Shown in pieces: positions 63,201-64,000 of a DNA stretch of 64,000 nucleotides. The notes under the pieces are model-generated. The model ran no database searches. It was not told the DNA's origin and saw only the letters and a program-made list of their open reading frames with translations. The DNA is from Costus lasius (Eukaryota > Streptophyta > Magnoliopsida > Zingiberales > Costaceae): positions 11,515,957 to 11,579,956 of the forward strand of contig CM050450.1 in NCBI GenBank assembly GCA_027563935.2. The letters are read 5' to 3'. Made by a program: the position numbers and the translations under genes. Each line of letters starts with the position of its first letter. Position 1 is the stretch's first letter.

Positions 63201-63271
63201 AAGACCCGTCTGAACTGGAACCCCAAATTGCTGATCTCGGAGAAGCTGATCCCTTCATGGCAGCAGATTAA
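54224..63271 (+). CDS. Ribosomal protein L3, organellar (probably mitochondrial)
   Basis: Bacterial-type uL3 of an organellar large ribosomal subunit, 308 residues. Exons: 54224-54547, 54790-54999, 55916-56020, 62893-63006, 63098-63271, all in phase. The first about 40 residues ([20 protein letters not shown]...) are Arg/Ser-rich without acidic residues, like a mitochondrial presequence. Core uL3 signatures are visible: [87 protein letters not shown] and [11 protein letters not shown]. uL3 binds 23S-type rRNA near the peptidyl-transferase centre. The resemblance is to plant 'L3-2, mitochondrial', but a plastid destination cannot be excluded. Intron 3 (6.87 kb) houses a 4.3-kb hAT transposon yet keeps good splice sites. 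An in-frame TTG-started extension at 54188 was not used. Confidence 0.94.
55000..55915. other. L3 intron 2
   Basis: Intron of 916 bp, AT-rich. No repeat or gene is recognised. Confidence 0.75.
56498..56745. repeat. Tandem array inside the hAT element (111-bp unit)
   Basis: The 111-bp unit beginning cataagattcacaacctgat occurs at 56498 and 56609. Each unit contains two sub-repeats of about 50 bp built on attaccattatctaccaaac. Two full copies plus partial flanking pieces from about 56400 are visible. It lies beyond the 3' end of the transposase. Confidence 0.8.
57407..59448 (-). pseudogene. hAT transposase (RICESLEEPER-like), broken
   Basis: Read on the minus strand from about 59448. A BED zinc finger comes first ([25 protein letters not shown]), then the DDE-type catalytic region ([36 protein letters not shown]), [17 protein letters not shown], and the C-terminal hAT dimerisation domain ([34 protein letters not shown]). 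Breaks: a frameshift near 59,215, another near 58,605, a short deletion with frame change near 58,365 that removes the usual LDV.TRWNST block, and an in-frame TGA at 58049-58051. The catalytic and dimerisation regions are otherwise well conserved, so inactivation looks fairly recent. Confidence 0.88.
61165..61475 (+). repeat. Dispersed GGTACC-type repeat, copy E
   Basis: Starts aaggaatcaaaaatcgttcc, with atactaggtggtttgtactgg, then a purine-rich agaagagaagaggagaag tract occurring twice, and ends actaggctagtatgtacggt. The left end and purine tract correspond, in reverse, to the right part of the composite at 40060-40940. Confidence 0.55.
62195..62410 (+). repeat. Dispersed GGTACCGTACC-type repeat, copy F
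   Basis: Starts aaggaataaaaaaccatacc, contains ggtccggcgactcaccgg, cagtatcggtaccgtaccag and ccggcgactcatcagaccg, and ends ggtttttcaatcctta. It is the inverted counterpart of copy A in PDK intron 4, with the ends aaggaataaaaaaccatac / ggttttttattccttaa corresponding. Confidence 0.65.
62640..62870 (-). repeat. Dispersed GGTACC-type repeat, copy G
   Basis: Contains cgtatcacttgatacg, gggtactaccggtagatatc and gagcatggatcaataccatg, and ends tttttttaaaccttgat. That end is the reverse complement of the caaggttttaaaat edge seen in copies C and D. Confidence 0.45.
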
Positions 63272-64000
63272 CCTATTGTTTCAGTTTCATCAGAAGATTT
63301 ATTTCAGAAATATATCGAATTCCTATTTTAACTTGCACATTTTGTCAGAAAATTTTTTGATAGCAGTAGTCAGAGGTCATATCTCCACTAGTTCTTTTGC
63401 TTGGAATTTTAAAGCATTTGGCAAGTCCTTTAGGTAGATTTTGCAAGAAATTTTTCTTCAAAACCCTGCCTGAAACGGAAGCAATAAGTTACAATAAAAT
63501 CCGTTGTATAAGATGGTTGCTCCTGCAACTTTTTCCCAATGACATCCATCTTTTGAACTTTCTTTTCAATTTCTCAATTACTGTTTTTTTTTCAATTAAC
63601 TCTTCTTGCAAATGAACTGTGAGTTCATTGATGGAACACTACCACTGGTGTTTTTTTTTCTTTCTTTTTTATAAAGAATTCTAGGAGAGAAAAATGAGAA
63701 AATTAATTATATATTTGTTATTTTAATATTTTTATTTAAAAATATAAAATAAGATTTGATTGAATCATTATTTGCTACGGAATCTTTCCTCAGAATTATT
63801 TGCCCTTATCCAAGTGTGAGTGGATTGCCATTTGCATCATCATCTCCATTTGTCCACTAGTATATAATGGGCCCATTTTTTTGCTCATGTGCGCCACCAT
63901 GTGTAAAACATTCTTACAACTTGCAACTACAAATTGATGATGTACATTGTGAAAGGAGGATCGAGCTCAAATTTATCATTAAGTATAATGTACTATTCAA
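63272..64000. other. 3' flank of the L3 gene
   Basis: Contains the L3 3' UTR and AT-rich downstream sequence to the window edge. No second gene is recognised. Confidence 0.6.

Overview
This is a stretch of plant nuclear genome. Coding exons are short and split by canonical GT-AG introns, and the proteins are plant-type. The introns and spacers are full of decayed transposons. GC-rich first exons next to AT-rich introns, and the dispersed repeat families, suggest a monocot, but I cannot name the species from sequence alone.

Seven protein-coding genes can be assembled exon by exon with intact reading frames. In order they are: a secreted GDSL esterase/lipase (+, 1937-3297); a GSK3/SHAGGY-like kinase of subgroup I (-, 3879-6636); an NPSN-type Qb-SNARE (-, 10787-21548); mitochondrial pyruvate dehydrogenase kinase (+, 23136-28256); a small J-domain membrane protein (-, 29175-45251); a calcium-activated RelA/SpoT homologue, CRSH (-, 46918-52906); and organellar, probably mitochondrial, ribosomal protein L3 (+, 54224-63271). 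They do not form one pathway. They are housekeeping and signalling genes in an ordinary syntenic order, with two divergent promoter regions (SNARE/PDK and CRSH/L3) and two convergent pairs (GDSL/kinase and PDK/J protein).

Much of the remaining sequence is transposon-derived. A decayed Ty3/gypsy chromovirus-like LTR element (about 29.7-36.35 kb, target duplication AGAAG) lies inside intron 3 of the J-protein gene. A decayed LINE with two MITEs inserted in it lies in intron 1 of the same gene. A nearly full-length hAT element with a perfect 8-bp target duplication (56255-60557) lies in intron 3 of the L3 gene. Other items are a hAT-like MITE in the CRSH/L3 promoter, an AT-rich foldback in the SNARE/PDK promoter, a decayed Ty1/copia-like stretch and a 101-bp minisatellite in a SNARE intron, and at least seven copies of a dispersed family rich in GGTACCGTACC-type palindromes.

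No tRNA, rRNA, CRISPR array or previously undescribed multi-gene system was recognised. The most notable points are a tandem duplication in the PDK gene that creates a decoy splice acceptor, the 16-kb span of a 134-residue J protein with a large retrotransposon in one intron, a 48-50-bp palindromic-core minisatellite in the retrotransposon leader, and the nested or abutting transposons.
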